Shown here: one piece after another, positions 33,528 through 34,576 of the stretch
Layout: the number at the start of each line of letters is the position of its first letter
How positions within the stretch are numbered: the first letter of the stretch is position 1
DNA from: JTS-RE37 sp041743425
GTDB taxonomy: Bacteria > Bacteroidota > Bacteroidia > Flavobacteriales > Flavobacteriaceae
NCBI GenBank assembly: GCA_041743425.1
Contig: JBGTMS010000048.1
Location: 1 to 34,576 of the forward strand
DNA length: 34,576 nucleotides
Reading direction: 5' to 3'
Notes under the pieces: generated by a model
Database searches by the model: none
The model's input: only the letters and a program-made list of their open reading frames with translations
Told to the model about the DNA's origin: nothing
Made by a program: the position numbers and the translations under genes

Positions 33528-33893
33528 GTGAATCTCATCCTGCGAATCCTGCTGACCGCACTCGCCGTCCTACTTCTCGCCAATATACTTCCGGGCATTG
33601 GCGTCTCCGACTTTGTTACTGCCATTATCGTAGCAGTGGTACTCGGGCTGCTGAATATGATCGTTAAGCCCATCCTCATCCTGCTGACGCTGCCTGTTAC
33701 GATTCTTACTTTCGGGCTATTCCTCCTGATTATAAATGCGCTTATCATATTACTGGCTGACCGGCTGATTGACGGTTTTGAAGTTAGTGGTATCTGGTGG
33801 GCCCTGTTGTTCAGTTTACTCCTCTCATTGGTTCAGGCCATTCTTTTTTCTTTTTTGAAGGAGAAGGGGACCCCCGGGAAGCAGGGTGTATAG
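33528..33893 (+). CDS. Phage-holin-family-like membrane protein (four helices)
   Basis: 121 residues from a GTG start; an upstream TTG at 33480 is inside the promoter and is not used. Four hydrophobic helices are visible (LILRILLTALAVLLLANIL; FVTAIIVAVVLGLLNMIV; ILILLTLPVTILTFGLFLLIINALIILLA; WWALLFSLLLSLVQAILFSFL), as in the Phage_holin_4_2 family, a conserved bacterial membrane protein. Despite the family name, there is no phage context here and a lysis role is unlikely. It ends in a basic tail. Its function is unknown. Confidence 0.82.
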   Translation: MNLILRILLTALAVLLLANILPGIGVSDFVTAIIVAVVLGLLNMIVKPILILLTLPVTILTFGLFLLIINALIILLADRLIDGFEVSGIWWALLFSLLLSLVQAILFSFLKEKGTPGKQGV

Positions 33894-33930
33894 CCGAGGT
33901 TAAAAAGTTGCCGAACTTCTTAAATTATCT

Positions 33931-33938
33931 TATTTTTG
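33931..33938 (+). promoter_or_regulatory. Probable promoter of tig
   Basis: TATTTTTG at -7, with a TTG at 33908-33910 separated by 20 bases, is the best full Bacteroidetes promoter in this window. It predicts a leader of about 124 bases. Confidence 0.6.
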
Positions 33939-33942
33939 CCTA

Positions 33943-33958
33943 CCCGGAGAGGACCGGG
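33943..33958 (+). promoter_or_regulatory. GC-rich hairpin at the 5' end of the tig leader
   Basis: CCCGG and CCGGG form a 5-bp stem around AGAGGA at the predicted 5' end of the transcript. There is no T-run, so a stabilising 5' stem is more likely than a terminator. Confidence 0.35.
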
Positions 33959-34068
33959 CAGATCCCATTTTAACAGAAGCCGATAAAGGATGATGTGAAA
34001 CTGTAACATGGGTCTTGCTTGCCGGCAGTTCCGTCTTTCTTAGGTGGATTGAATTTAAAATTGAATAA

Positions 34069-34576
34069 ATGAATATTACAAAAGAACAGATTGACAATCT
34101 TAACGCCGTTGTAAAAGTTGCGATTACCAGGGAAGATTATGAAGACAAGGTTTCCAAAATTCTGAATGACTACAGGAAGCAGGCAAATATTCCCGGATTC
34201 AGGAAGGGTCAGGTTCCCCTTGGGCTTATTAAAAAGCAGTATGGCAAGGCGGTATTGGTGGATGAAGTCAATAAACTTCTGCAGGATAACCTCAACAAAT
34301 ACCTCACTGAGGAAAAGCTGGATGTGCTTGGCAATCCTCTTCCAAAGCAACAGGATAATTTTAACTGGGAGGCTGAGGAACTGGCATTTGAGTTCGAACT
34401 TGGGCTTGCACCGGATTTTGAGGTACCACTCAAAACAAAAAAATCGATTACCTACTTTAAAATTGTCGCCGACTCTAAAATGATAGAGGAACAGGTGGAG
34501 CGGATCCGTAAGCAATATGGAAAAATGCTGAGCAAAGCTTCCGTTGATAAAGGGGATGAACTCACAGGAATTTTTC
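34069..34576 (+). CDS. tig: Trigger factor, N-terminal part; 3' end outside window
   Basis: The first 169 codons of the ribosome-bound folding chaperone are present. It starts MNITKEQIDNLNAVVKVAITREDYEDKVSKIL; the ribosome-binding motif appears as NIPGFRKGQVPLGLIKKQYG (about 39-58), matching the family GFRxGKxP signature. The remainder, up to KGDELTGIF, is the start of the peptidyl-prolyl isomerase region. The PPIase and C-terminal arms are beyond the edge. It is preceded by a promoter and an unusually long leader. Confidence 0.95.
   Translation, partial: MNITKEQIDNLNAVVKVAITREDYEDKVSKILNDYRKQANIPGFRKGQVPLGLIKKQYGKAVLVDEVNKLLQDNLNKYLTEEKLDVLGNPLPKQQDNFNWEAEELAFEFELGLAPDFEVPLKTKKSITYFKIVADSKMIEEQVERIRKQYGKMLSKASVDKGDELTGIF

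Noticed and set aside
33528..33893. Prophage remnant suggested by the holin family name
   Set aside because: The family is a common chromosomal membrane protein; no phage gene, integrase or attachment site is nearby.

Overview
The window looks like chromosomal DNA of a Bacteroidota member, most likely a marine Flavobacteriaceae species. The evidence is the gene content (DUF5686 and DUF6089 outer-membrane proteins, paired OmpH proteins, a K+-type membrane pyrophosphatase), the near absence of Shine-Dalgarno sequences, and repeated Bacteroidetes-type -7 boxes (TAnnTTTG) just upstream of genes. Twenty-nine protein genes are supported; both end genes run off the window. I saw no tRNA, rRNA, CRISPR array, insertion sequence, prophage or pseudogene.

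Region 1 (1-5500) is a methionine/SAM locus on the minus strand. metK makes SAM. Next comes metY (O-acetylhomoserine sulfhydrylase), then one long protein that joins a homoserine O-acetyltransferase domain to an aspartate kinase and probably a homoserine dehydrogenase beyond the edge. metY has a SAM-I (S-box) riboswitch in its leader. metK has what reads as a SAM-II pseudoknot with an inserted helix. Two unrelated SAM-sensing RNAs therefore appear about 1.4 kb apart in one pathway.

Region 2 (5600-13600) holds a deoxynucleoside kinase, an App1-like DUF2183 protein, an 807-residue membrane pyrophosphatase with an unusual soluble C-terminal tail, a DUF5686 outer-membrane protein, and the pyruvate dehydrogenase E1 beta subunit.

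Region 3 (13600-18830) starts with a divergent promoter region containing a perfect 22-bp palindrome, followed by etfB-etfA, a DUF151 bifunctional-nuclease-like protein, a concentrative nucleoside transporter and thyA.

Region 4 (18870-24600) has egtB-egtD of ergothioneine synthesis, a CBM48 protein, a class V aminotransferase-fold enzyme (possibly the missing C-S lyase), a 2TM protein overlapping folA, and murI.

Region 5 (24600-31860, minus strand) is an envelope cluster: CBS protein, nadK, DUF6089 protein, uppS, bamA and two ompH/skp genes, with murI beyond an intrinsic terminator. Region 6 (31900-34576, plus strand) carries pdxJ overlapping an alpha/beta hydrolase, a holin-like four-helix membrane protein and the start of tig.

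Only two gene-free stretches exceed 300 bases (3644-4050 and 5308-5643); both are regulatory leaders described below.
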